A stretch of DNA of 64,000 nucleotides from Tanypteryx hageni (taxonomy: Eukaryota; Arthropoda; Insecta; Odonata; Petaluridae), in the NCBI GenBank assembly GCA_028673005.1, contig CM054118.1:6350410-6414409 (forward strand), read 5' to 3'. A program made the translations under genes and the position numbers. Each line of letters opens with the position of its first letter. Position 1 is the first letter of the stretch. Below are positions 10,931-21,080 of this stretch, in pieces. The notes under the pieces were generated by a model that saw only the letters and a program-made list of their open reading frames with translations, was not told where the DNA came from and searched no databases.

Positions 10931-11950
10931 CAGTGGTTCTCAACCGGTGTGCCGCGGCACACTGGTGTGCCGCGAACATTTCCCGAGTGTGCCGCGAGAC
11001 TTTGAAGAGAAATTGCTAATCTGCGCGTCTTCCACCGATTATATACACAGTTTTAACAAAGAAACTCACACGGTATTAAGACTAGTTGAATCCAGTCCAA
11101 AAGTACCACTGATTTGGAAGGCGCGTAAACTTTAAGCCTGACAACAACGTTGTCAGCATTGTCATAGTAACCGAATCCCTTGTGCATGAGTTCTCGTTGC
11201 TCTCTGAGTCTCTACGATGATGTATGTAGCATGCTCTTCCTGCGGTAACCTTCCTCTGCCCGCTGGCTGGCTTATACTACAATTTTGTGTCTGTGAATGT
11301 GTTTCGTGAGTTTATTCTGTATAAAATAATTTTTATTAAGTGTTTTGTGTAATACCGTTGGTAGGAAACTATGATATTTGTGGTTTCGCCTCTAAAAATG
11401 GACAGATTTATTACAAAAAAACATAACGGTGAAAAATATGTATAACATATTAAGGAAAAGCCCAGTAACAGCGGGACCAAGCCAAATAAGATTTCTAAGG
11501 TTTCTCGCATGTATATGGACAGTTATTTGAGTCTGGGTTTTTCTTAGTGTGGAGATAAATATTGTCTTGTTCCAATATGTGTTGTGCGCGGTGAGAAACT
11601 ATCAAACGAAGACATTGTTCCCGGCAAATTGAAGCGACATTTTACCACAAAACATGCGCACCTTGAAGGAAAAGATTTGAACTATTTCGAAAGGTTGATG
11701 GAACTGCATTATAAACAAGCGAGTTACTTCAAAAAAAAACGTTAATGTCTGATAGAGTTCAAGTTGATTCTTATCAGGTAGCAGAAATCATAGCTCAAAA
11801 GATGAAGCCCCTCACTATAGCCGAGTTACTTATGTCGGAGTACACAGAGTTTCCAAATGCGTTCTTTGAGATTTCACATTGTTCTCAATATTTTTCGCTC
11901 AGATGAGTTTTTAACGAGAAGCAAGCGAGATACGTTGTAAAATATATGTG
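10931..11950 (+). mobile_element. 5' part of a ZBED5/SCAND3-like hAT element
   Basis: The left terminus CAGTGGTTCTCAACCGGTGT is followed by the typical 'gccgcggcacactggtgtgc' block of this hAT group. Transposase remnants begin at 11398. The 3' part and right terminus are missing because an RTE-like LINE begins near 11960-11975. The 8 bp before the terminus (10923-10930) cannot be checked as a target duplication without the right end. Confidence 0.75.
11398..11905 (+). pseudogene. ZBED5/SCAND3-like hAT transposase, N-terminal remnant
   Basis: An ATG at 11398 starts MDRFITKKHNGEKY, and later YLSLGFS, a stop, CGDKYCLVPICVVRGEKLS, PGKLKRHFTTKHAHLEGKDL, FERLMELHYKQASYF, and after a frameshift AEIIAQKMKPLTIAELL. 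The C..C...H...H spacing in CVVRGE to TTKHAHL matches the BED-type zinc finger region, although the usual CxxC has become CxxR here, so the metal site looks damaged. At least two stops and one frameshift are present. The RNase H-like catalytic and dimerisation regions are absent, cut off by the LINE downstream. In intact elements this domain binds transposon ends. Confidence 0.8.
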
Positions 11951-11974
11951 GTCTTTATGTAAAGAATACATTAA

Positions 11975-13540
11975 GAATACATTAAGGAATTATACAACAA
12001 ACAGGCAGGAGCGGCAAAAATAGAACTGGAAAATGAGGAAAACATTGAAGAAGACAACTTTGGACCAAGTATTATGGAGAGCGAAGTAGAAAAGGCGATA
12101 GTGGAACTAAAGAAGGGGAAAGCCACGGGCAGCGATGGAATACCGGCTGAGATACTTAAAGTCATAGGATCAGAAGGACTAAAAGCGATCACGAAATTAA
12201 TTAATAAGATTTACGACACGGGAGAGTGGCCTCAGGATTTCCTAGAAGTAACAATGATCCCTCTAAAGTAGAAGCCAAAGGCAATGCAGTGTAAAGATTA
12301 CAGAACGAGTAGCCTTCTGTCACACACATCGAAGAAAATCACGAGGATTCTTAATAAAATGCTGGAGAAAAAGGCAGAAGAAATAATAGGGGAAGATCAA
12401 TTCGGTTTCAGAAAAGGACGAGGAACTAGAGATGCTATAGGAGTAGTTAGAATCATATCAGAATGGGCAATAGAATACAGTCAAGATATCTGCGCATGTT
12501 TCGTAGACTGGCAGAAGGCCTTTGATAGAGTAAATTGGGTAAAGTTTATGAAGATATTAAAGGATATAGGTGTAGACTGGAAAGACAGGAGACTGATTAG
12601 GAATCTATATGAGAATCAAGTTGTAAAGGTCAGGTTTGAGAATGTGGACACCAGCGGAATAAATATCGGTCGAGGAGTAAGACAAGGCTGCTGCCTATCG
12701 CCAACCCTATTCAATATATATGGAGAAAGTCTAATGCAAGAAGCTTTAGAAGGCACAGGGGATTTCAAAATTGGAGGAAGGATTATAAGAACAGTAAAAT
12801 ACGCAGATGATCAAGTACTTCTAGCAAGAAAGGAAGAGGAGCTACAAAAAATGATAAATAGACTAGTGATAACAGGTAGAAAATACGGTATGGAAATAAA
12901 TACAGAAAAATCCAAAGTCATTCGAATATCGGGTAAAGAAGAGAATCTGAACATAACTATTGGGGGAAAGCCATTAGAACAAGTTTCAGAATATAAATAC
13001 TTTGGAAGTATCATAACACGAGAGGCAAAATGTACGGATGAGATCAAAACTAGAATAGGAAAAGCAAAAGCGGCTTTCAGGAGAAAGAAACAACTACTTA
13101 CAGGGAATATAAGGGAAGATATCCGCAAGAAGTTGTTAAAATGCTACGTATGGAGTATAGCATTGTATGGGGCAGAAACATGGACGCTAAGGAAAAATGA
13201 CATAAAATACTTGGAAAGCTTTGAAATGTGGACTTGGAGGAGAATGCTGAAGATAAAATGGACAGATGGGATGAAAAACGATGAAGTGCTACGAAGAATA
13301 GGAGAGAAGCGAATGATTATACAGACTATCAGAAAGAGGAAGGCTAACTGGGTTGGACATTACCTGAGGAGAGAGAGTATGATTAAAGACGTGTTAGAAG
13401 GAAAACTAGATGGGAAAAGGGAAAGAGGTAGGAAAAGGTTTCAGCTGATAGACGATTTGAAAGGGAAAGAGAGGTATCAAGATATGAAGAGGACAGCGGA
13501 AAATAGGAGTATATGGAGAACCATGTTTAACCAAGAATAA
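11975..13540 (+). pseudogene. LINE reverse transcriptase protein, one internal stop
   Basis: One frame is open from 11975 to 13540 except for a single TAG at 12269-12271, giving about 522 codons. Landmarks in order: IVELKKGKATGSDGIPAEIL, DYRTSSLLSH, QFGFRKGRGTRDA, CFVDWQKAFDRVNW (first catalytic Asp), GRGVRQGCCLSP, and YADD at 12800-12811 (the catalytic Asp pair). Then comes the post-RT region IALYGAETWTLRKND and a basic tail. Such proteins copy the element RNA at a nicked genomic site. The N-terminal endonuclease is absent. The stop falls before the palm domain, so the 12284-13540 part keeps the visible RT motifs but is unlikely to work alone. Codon order is otherwise intact, implying a younger insertion than its neighbours. 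Confidence 0.9.
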
Positions 13541-13577
13541 TCACGGATCTGTCTACGGACAGACTACCTATGATGAT
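11975..13577 (+). mobile_element. 5'-truncated RTE-like LINE, copy 1
   Basis: The body starts within the region upstream of the reverse transcriptase domain and runs through the protein end at 13540 into a short 3' end with 'ctatgatgatgtc', an ATG/TGA-type simple tail as seen in RTE-group elements. The 5' endonuclease region is missing, the usual result of incomplete target-primed reverse transcription. Assignment to the RTE group rests on domain order and tail and is not certain. Upstream it abuts a hAT remnant; downstream a tandem repeat starts. Confidence 0.8.
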
Positions 13578-13594
13578 GTCAAGCAGTCGTATTT

Positions 13595-13990
13595 ATTGTC
13601 CGAGTTTAACAAAACTTGGAATCCTTCGACTAATTTTAGCGAAACTATTTAATACCAAATTTCATCTCAATACGTCAAACGGTTCCCGAGTTGAAACAAA
13701 GCAACATTGTGAACCAGATGTAGGTCTTCATGTAAAGTGGTCGTCATTGTTTTAGAATTGATTGACCAATTTTACTAAAAATCCCCAATACCAAATTTCA
13801 TCAAAATACGTCAAGCGGTCTCCGAATTGAAACTAAGGAACATTGTAGGTCTTTACGTAAAGTAACCGTCATTGTTGTTGGAATCGGTTGACCAATTTTA
13901 GGAAAACTCCCCAATACCAAATTTCATCAAAATATATCCAGCGGGTTCCGGAGTTATAACGTGCGGACGGACGGACGGAAACGACCTCCC
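13595..13990. repeat. About 125-bp tandem repeat, three units
   Basis: Phrases 'ataccaaatttcatc', 'aatacgtcaa', 'cggt' and 'acattgt' recur three times at roughly 125-bp spacing (near 13650, 13790 and 13915). The array ends in 'cgtgcggacggacggacgg', a (CGGA)n motif also seen near 25370 and, inverted, near 9262 and 63530. Non-coding. Confidence 0.7.
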
Positions 13991-14033
13991 CTATATTTGT
14001 TCACTTCGTGCAAAGAACACATAAAAACGAGAA

Positions 14034-14190
14034 CTTGCCTGATATCATATCCATACCTTTTCGGGAGACGACTAACCGCTTAAAACCTGCAAGAGTTCTC
14101 GCTGAGTATTCAGGCGAAAGATTTGTCGAAATCGAGCCGACCGTTCTTGATTTATTTGCGTATATACTGGGAGGTGACGTCACTCGATGC
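14034..14190. repeat. Dispersed direct repeat, copy 1
   Basis: This is about 160 bp long and is repeated in diverged form at 14536-14690. Shared phrases are 'cttaaaacctgca', 'atttgtcgaaatcgagc', 'gatttatttgcgt'-like and 'ggaggtgacgtc'. The plus strand is open through copy 1 (14008-14259) but not through copy 2. I do not recognise a protein. Confidence 0.7.
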
Positions 14191-14535
14191 TTAATCTGTT
14201 TTTGTCCTTCACGCGTTTTTTGTAAGCTTAGTGCAAATGCACTTGAAGCCCGAGTTTAACAATGCAAAAATCCGAGATGAACAATGCCGGCTATCCTAGT
14301 AACTTCATTTTTGAAATGTCGAAAAACCGGAGAAAATCGAATATAAACTTCAAATATGAGAAAACACAAAATAAACAACAAAATCGGCGGTAAAATAATA
14401 ATTGTTATTTCTTTCTGCGTGAAATGGTATAATGGTCAAAGTTTTGATCGTAAGACATTTTAAAATGTTTAATAATACACGTCTACACATCGTATTCTAG
14501 CCGATTACGTGCTAATCAGTTGCAAAAACTAAAGC

Positions 14536-14690
14536 TATCCTGATATCGAACCCATGCCTTTCCGGGGGACGACTACCCACTTAAAACCTGCAGGAGTTTG
14601 CGCCGAGAATATTTGTCGAAATCGAGCAGACTGTTTCCGGTTTATTTGCGTTGATGCCGGAAGGTGACGTCCCTCTAGGATGGAGACGCA
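14536..14690. repeat. Dispersed direct repeat, copy 2
   Basis: Diverged partner of 14034-14190, about 500 bp downstream in the same orientation, with small deletions. It is followed by (acgc)n at about 14688-14700. Confidence 0.7.
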
Positions 14691-14957
14691 CGCACGCACG
14701 CAGAAACACAGCGGTTATAATATATTAGATAATTAACCTTCGATATTCGGACCTGGACTGTTTTAAAGAAAAATAAATAAATGTTCTTACTCTTATCGTC
14801 GATTTTCACCGTTAATTCGTAATCGCTAAAATTAAACGTTTAAATTGCATATATTGGAGAAATATTTAAAACCATTCTTAAATTTCAAAGCTAAATTTTA
14901 ATATTTTGTTTGTGGCAACTACAATCTTGAATAACTTTGGTGAATTTATTATTTTAA

Positions 14958-15513
14958 CCCTTGAGTACTTGCGTCAATGTTAGAAACGTATTCGCTCGCG
15001 CCGGGTAAAGAAATACCCGACATAATTTTGGCCTTTATAAAGAGGACTAAAGGTATATATACTAGAAGGACATAAACTTGAGATAAATAATAAAATACAA
15101 AATAAATAATTAAATAACTAGGTCTAGTGATTTTTAATAATTACTTTAAAAAGATAATACGTTGAATTGATTAGACAACTTCTTAAATTTGTAAAAGAAG
15201 GTAGAATTTGCTTTGTTTTTATTTAATTGTACCAACCATTGTTGTATTCTTTTCAAGCAAATACTGACAAAGTGGATAACTTGTGAACCTACTATATAGT
15301 GTTATGTTACGGCCAGTGTTTTCTAAATATGCCAAGACAAGTTGCGTCTTACCTCACGGAATGACTAAGCACCACTGAAATATAGAGGGGCATACAAAAT
15401 ATGGTTCAAAACTCAGCTACTAGGCGAATGAAGTCAGCAGCCATACATTGCAAAACACTATTAACATTTGAAAATGGTTTGGGTATTTTTTACCCGTACG
15501 CGAGTGCTCAAGG
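14958..15513. mobile_element. piggyBac-like MITE
   Basis: The left end CCCTTGAGTACTTGCGTC and the right end, read inward CCTTGAGCACTCGCGTAC, are inverse copies. The left flank is TTAA (14954-14957) and the right flank TTAG (15514-15517), consistent with a mutated TTAA target duplication. Each end carries a small subterminal hairpin of the type cgggtaaagaaatacccg. This terminus pattern, TTAA-CCCTT plus an inner CGGGTA hairpin, is typical of piggyBac-group non-autonomous elements. There is no transposase inside. The interior is AT-rich. Confidence 0.75.
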
Positions 15514-15685
15514 TTAGATTAGGTATGTTCAGGATTTTGAGCAATTCCAAGAAATTTTCTTTCAAAATTTCATTAACAAGGGAATGCGTGCAAGGCATTT
15601 TTATTGGAATTTTAACTGGATTATTTTGTAAACTATACTTTTTCATCATTTATCGTTTCAACTACCATAATTGTTTGGTTTGTTT

Positions 15686-15758
15686 GCTTTCGTAGCTCAA
15701 TGGTTAGCGTATTGTACAAATAACACGGGGATAATTGGTTCGATCCCCACTGGAAGCA
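15686..15758 (+). ncRNA. tRNA-Thr-like pseudogene or SINE head
   Basis: The 73-nt stretch is collinear without gaps with the usual layout of metazoan tRNA-Thr. It has 7-bp acceptor arms GCTTTCG/TGGAAGC (with G:U pairs), an A box TAGCTCAATGG, a B box GGTTCGATCCCC, and no intron. The anticodon arm is broken: the loop reads CAAATAA, lacking U33, and the stem pairs poorly. A T8 run (15759-15766) could end Pol III transcription. It is therefore a pseudogene or the head of a tRNA-derived SINE, not a working tRNA. Confidence 0.65.
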
Positions 15759-15766
15759 TTTTTTTT

Positions 15767-16021
15767 AATTTAAAAGTATTTTATAAGCTAGCAGTTAAGG
15801 CAAAAATAACAGAAAAGTATTTCATAAGCTTCCAAATTTTGAAGTTGCGTAGCAACGGGCAATTCATGTTTATTCTATAAAAGAGCACAAAATATTATTT
15901 TTCGGCTTAAAATGCGCGTCTCTTGGATTATTAATGCCGACCGATGAAAAGTAGATGGCTCTCATTCACTATGACTAGAGGACGTGTTTTTTTAACTTTC
16001 GATAAGAGAAAAAAAAGCAGG
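15767..16021. other. AT-rich spacer
   Basis: No gene. A 'gttgcgtagcaacgggc' phrase near 15842 resembles sequence often found in arthropod transposon tails, but no boundary is visible. Confidence 0.35.
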
Positions 16022-18058
16022 GTAATCATCATTATCATCATCCTGCTGTCAGAAGACAGGTTTTAGTTGAATCGCTGCCTCCATTTCTTTCTCTCTCTCC
16101 GGAAGCCTCTCTTCTCTCTCATCATCATAAAGAGCTATGCTCCATATGTAGCATTTTGCTAATTTCTTCCTTGTTTCTGGGTTTATTTTCTTGCTTGCGA
16201 GAAGCTCCTTCTTCTCGTTAAATGCTGCTTTTGCCATTTCAATCCTACTTCTGATGTCCTGTGTACTACTTCCATCCTGCGCTAAAATACTGCCAAGATA
16301 TTTGAAACTACTTGTTCCATTTTTTGGCCATTTACCATTATATTTAATTCTTTACGTTCCTTTGAAACCAGCATGACTTTCGTTTTTTCGGCATTGATCT
16401 TCATTCCATATTGTTGGCCAACCTCCACTAGTCTGTCTGTCATCCTCTGAAGTTCTTTCTCGCCTTCTGCTATTAATCCCTGATCATCTGCATATTTAAT
16501 GGTGGTAATACTTTCACCTCTTACCTTAAATCCTTCATCTTCCATCAACGCTTCTTCTGTTATTGTTTCTGCATAAATATTAAATATCGCTGGTGAAATA
16601 GGACATCCCTGCCTCACTCCCCTCCCTGTTGAAGTACTTTCTGTTTCTTCTCCTTCAACCTTGACTCTAATCTTTTGATCAAAGTAAAGGTTTTTAAGCA
16701 GTCTTTTATCTTTCCAATCTATTCCTATTTTATTTAAAATACTCAACATTTTATCCCATTTCACTCGATTAAAAGCTTTCTCCCAATCGAAAAAAACAAA
16801 AATACATATCTTTATTGACTTCTAGCGCTCTTTTTATCATCATCCTCATACATCCTATAGCATCTGTAGTCCCTCTTCCTTTTCTGAAACCAAACTGATT
16901 TCTTGCTGCTCTTTTTCTATTTTACCTTCAATTCTTTTGGTTATTATTCTGGTTAGAACTTTAGCTGTATGAGAAATTAAACTAATAGTTCTGTAATCAT
17001 CTCAAAATTACCATAACAACATCTAAAAAAATCTTCAGGCCCTATGCCGGTGTCATATACTTGGTTTTGTGAGTTTCTAAACTGCTTTCGACCCCAAAAC
17101 CTTAAGAACGTCCACTGGAATATCTTCACTCCCAACAGCCTTCCTTCTTTTCATGTCATCAATTGCTCTTTTAACTTCTGACTCGAGAATAGCTGGTCCT
17201 AGCTGGTCTTTTTCCACATCCTCTTTTTCATTTAAATTCAATATTTCTTGGCTTTCCTTCTTTCCCATACAGCACCTCAATGTATTCTTTCCAGACATTC
17301 TTTACATTGTCTGGCTCCGAGACTATTCTAGCACTTTTGTTCATGATTCCTTTACGTCCTATCTTTCTTGCCTTTTTCTTGAATAGTTCCCTGGCTTTGC
17401 TATACATGAGGTCTGTTCTACAAATTCTTTCACACTCGACTCGCATTTCTCATTTATCCACTGTTCTCTTGCTTTATCTGTTTCCCTTCTTAAAGCATTA
17501 TTTAACTCCTTATACTTTCTTTGGCCTTCTTCAGTGTTTATGTTCTTCCACTTTCTCCGCTCTTCCATTTTTTTGCAGCATGGCTGCTGTGACCCAGGGT
17601 TTTTGTTTCTTTCACACGTTTTCTTTCCTACCTTCTTTTCCATATCATCTGAAGTATCTCCACTCCTCATCAACATTGTTCCTATTTTCTTCAGCTCTCT
17701 CCCCCAAATTATCCTCCAGCTCAGTCATGATAGCCTCCTTGTTGTTAAAGAGTTCCTCTAAGTTCCATTTCTTGTTAACTCTTATGCTTCTCTTAACGCT
17801 CCTCAGACTACATTGCGTATTTGCCACCAAAATGTTGTAGTCGGAATCGATATCTGTCCCTGGTAGTGTTTTCAGATTTTTAATGCTATTTATAAATCTT
17901 TCATTGACTAGTATGTAATCTATCTGGTATCGTCTCTGGTCTCCTGGACTTCTTCATGTGTAAAGTCTCCGCTGGTGGTGCTTAAACCATGTATTAGTTT
18001 CAGTCAATCTATTTCTATGACAGAATTCCACAAGTTTCTCGCATTTCTCTTCCATAGC
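16022..18058 (-). mobile_element. RTE-like LINE, copy 2, from the endonuclease end to the 3' tail
   Basis: On the minus strand it enters in the last part of an endonuclease-like domain (QIDYILVNERFINS; SDYNILVAN at about 17850-17815), passes a basic linker, and continues through the RT domain to a 3' end with 'ggatgatgataatgatgatt' near 16041-16022. This is the same ATG-type tail as the LINE at 13577. The 5' end is truncated near 18058. It is a different lineage from copy 1, judged by many amino acid differences in shared motifs. Confidence 0.8.
16049..18050 (-). pseudogene. LINE endonuclease/reverse transcriptase, frameshifted
   Basis: The protein is spread over several frames on the minus strand. 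From 18050 to 17645 are the end of the endonuclease region and NKKWNLEELFNNKEAIMTEL. From 17676 to 17359 is a basic linker. From 17298 to 17077 comes LESEVKRAIDDMKRRKAVGS. From 16764 to 16282 lies the RT palm with GRGVRQGCPISPAIFNIYAE and YADD at 16483-16494. From 16237 to 16049 is a C-terminal piece in which most of the post-RT region (after CYIWSIALY) has been deleted. Several frameshifts and stops make it non-functional. The second catalytic Asp pair is still readable; the first motif A block is damaged. Confidence 0.85.
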
Positions 18059-19117
18059 TAGGGTTGCCAGATTTTAAAAATCACAAATCGGAACATTTAC
18101 ATTAAATTAAACATTTAAAAAATATTAAGTCTGGACAAGTCGGGAAAATTTTATGAAACAAAACTCGGGGCATAATTATGCCAAAAAATAAATAAAAAAG
18201 AATTGATTTCTTCATAAATATGTTCACAAACATTTAAGTTTAAACACATTAAAAAAATGTTTTCGAAATTAAATTAATCATAGAAATTTTAGGCTTGATT
18301 TGGCTTCCTCTTGTATTTTCTAACCAGCTTCTGTATCTAGATATAACAGAAATTCCCTACAACTCCTTTGAAACGGCAAAAAGTTTGTTTTTCGCATATA
18401 TTATATATATATTTTTTAACCGCCTTTTTCGTCTCTATTCCGCATTTATCGCAAAGTGCGAATTTCACGTATCTCTAACTATGATCATTCTCGATCCTTT
18501 TTTCAATTCCCTTTTTAGGATAAAAATGGAATAATTTTCCACTCTGATATTTTTCGCAGATGTGGAGTTCTGCGTCGCATTAAAAATGTAGTCTTTCGGG
18601 GAATTGGGGCAGAATTTAAAACTTTAAGGTTGAGCCGAGCCAGCACCCCTCCGAATCTGTGTTCGTGGTTTCCATTGTTGGAACGTGAATTTTGCACTCT
18701 TTCATACCTTCTCGCGCAATCGTCAATAATTTGATTTATTTCATTCGTAAAAAACTATGATTAAGTTTTAATATTTTTATAGCAACGATACAGATTTCAA
18801 TTATTAAATCGCCGATTAATTTAACACGCTACACTTGAAACGTATAATTTATTTATTTCTATGTGCTACGGAAGATATCATAGTGTGTATGTACATGCAT
18901 ACATACATATTATATACACACGCAGCAAAAACTTGATATTACAAAGTGCTCGTTTATAATAAGTATTTCAGTTTCCGACAAATACAAAAGCATGTGTTGC
19001 TTACTTTTCTGTCTGTTACAAACCTCGTTTTTTACAGTTAATATAAATATGTTTCTTATGCTTCTTGAAGTTTGTAATAATGAAGTCATACTATATTATA
19101 TATATGTGTGTGTGTGT
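18059..19117. other. No gene recognised; possible transposon end at the left
   Basis: The sequence at 18061 (ctagggttgccagatttt) resembles termini of some cut-and-paste elements but has no visible partner. The rest is AT-rich without family features. Confidence 0.35.
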
Positions 19118-19150
19118 GGAAGACCCGGGTTCGATTCCCGGTCATAGCAG
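19118..19150 (+). ncRNA. tRNA T-arm-like fragment
   Basis: A perfect T-arm with B box (CCCGGGTTCGATTCCCGG) and an acceptor-like 'tcatagcag' follow a (TG)n tract directly. The 5' half of a tRNA is absent, so this is a remnant of a tRNA gene or SINE. Confidence 0.5.
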
Positions 19151-19492
19151 ACTTTATTCTCGTTTCAAAATTATTCCCAACATATATCACGTTTTAAAAT
19201 TCTGACGTCATTATATATATATATGTGTCTTTGGTTGAAATCAATGGAACAATAAGAATTTCGCTATTAAAAAATATTAAAGCGATGCTTTTATAATACG
19301 GATTGCCAATTCCCATTGAAAAGCATTGTCCTGGTTGCTATGGTAGCTGAAGTTCTTTATTGTTGAGCATCTGCTTTTTCCGATTAAAAACATATTTCTT
19401 CGTTAATTCGGCAACGATTTGAATTTAGTCGTCAAAAATAAGAAACCTCATTCTTTTAGCTATAGAATTGTTTCTATCTGAACTATAACTAA

Positions 19493-20820
19493 CAAGGAAA
19501 GCCCCCAAAGTGTAACACTCGCATCGGATTGAAACTTTACAAAATCAAAATATATGTAAAATAACGGACTCCTATTTCTACCTAGGTGCCAACTCGACGT
19601 CGTTTACGAGAAATGCCATTCGAAAATCGCGATCCGAGAGTAAACGTAATAAGAACGTTAAAAGTCATTCGAGGGTTATCTAGGAGCGTTGGTTTAGGGG
19701 AAACGAGCTAGATTTAAAATATTTTTGCCGGGGTTCGATTCCCAAAGGGACCAATTTTTTTTCTGATTTAAAAAATTTTTTTTTCGTAATTTCCAGCATA
19801 TCGTCAATAAAACTTGCACAACATTTAAAAAATTTATTCCATGCATAATAACTACTATTTTCTTCATCGTAATACAGTTTTTATTGCCCCAAAAACTGAA
19901 GATCACTCGCAAAACACGAACAAAGACGAACAATTCCAATCGCCACTCCAAAATGTGCCCTCTAACAATAAATCGCTCGGCAATATTTTGACGTTGACTA
20001 TGGTAGAGAGACAAGGACGTCTGCTAATAAGGCCACGAAAAAACTGCTTCTAGTCATCTTATAATGTTGTTATTAAAGTTACGGTGTTGTTGTTAAAGGG
20101 ATTCGTTATCATTTGCACGTGTCAATTATTGTCATTTTAATTGTAATTGAAATTATGTCACAATACTGTTGGGTTATTTCGATGCATTGTTCTTTATTCC
20201 TCCATTCAAATCTCGTCATGTATTGTTCATTATGATAAATCGGTTGTTGGTGTCAATTATTGCCATTATAATTATAATTGGCATTATATCACAATATTGT
20301 TGGGTTATTTTGGTGCATTGTTATGCATTCCTCCTTTCAAATCTCGTCATGTATTGAGCATGATGGTAAAGCGAATAGGTAGTGATCCATAAAATTATGT
20401 TCGTGAAGAATTACGGTGTAGAATTACAGTGAAGAATTACGATGAAGAAAATAGTAGTTATAACGCATGGAATAAATTTTTTAAAAATGTTGTGCAAGTT
20501 TTATTTACGATATGCTGGAAATTGCGAAAAAACTTTTTAAAAAATCAGAAAAAAAATTTGGTCCCTTCGGGAATCGAACTCCGGCAAAATTATTTGAAAA
20601 TCAGCTCGCTTCCCCAAGACTATTGCTACTAGATAAGGATGAAAGAACTTTTAACGATTATATTACGTAGACTCGCGGATCGCGATTTTCAAAAGGCATT
20701 TTCTTGTAAACGACGTCGAGTTGGCACCTAGGTAGAAATTGGAGTCCGTTATTTTACATACACTTTCATTCTGCAAAGTCTCAATCCGATGCGAGTGTCA
20801 CACCTTGGGGGCTTCCCTTG
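19493..20820. mobile_element. Fold-back element with about 390-bp inverted arms carrying tRNA-like B boxes
   Basis: The two arms (19493 to about 19875, and about 20430 to 20820) are inverse copies. The termini begin CAAGGAAAGCCCCCAAAG on the left and CAAGGGAAGCCCCCAAGG on the right read inward. Both are flanked by TAA (19490-19492 and 20821-20823), a 3-bp target duplication of the PIF/Harbinger kind. Each arm contains a tRNA-like 3' half, GGTTCGATTCCC then GGGACCAA and a T8 run (about 19735-19758 on plus; about 20548-20574 on minus). Between the arms is an AT-rich core with a 131-bp direct duplication. No transposase is present. Frames at 19694-20053 and 20429-20632 are products of the arms. 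Confidence 0.75.
20119..20380. repeat. 131-bp direct duplication in the core of the fold-back element
   Basis: The phrase 'gtcaattatt' at 20121 recurs at 20252, followed in both copies by 'gttgggttattt', 'gcattgtt', and 'aaatctcgtcatgtattg'. The two units are diverged, so the duplication is not recent. Confidence 0.8.
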
Positions 20821-20823
20821 TAA

Positions 20824-21016
20824 GTAAAAATGCAAATTTATGAAACTCTGCACAGATTTCCAGGTTTTTCTTATGGAGTATCGAAATGGAACTTTGGGGT
20901 CACAAATACTCCACTAAAAAAATTGGAATTTTCGATTTTTCTGGTTGGTTGTACATAATAACCTATCGTCCTGCCAAGTTTCAGGTCCGTGACATATCTA
21001 GAATTACCTTAGGTTT

Positions 21017-21080
<64 letters not shown>

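Noticed and set aside
13595..13990. CRISPR-like array
   Set aside because: Units are long, diverged and without regular spacers; the host is eukaryotic.
18061..18120. Transposon terminus 'ctagggttgccaga'
   Set aside because: No inverse partner or target duplication visible.
19118..19150. Functional tRNA gene
   Set aside because: Only the T-arm half exists; the 5' half is replaced by (TG)n.
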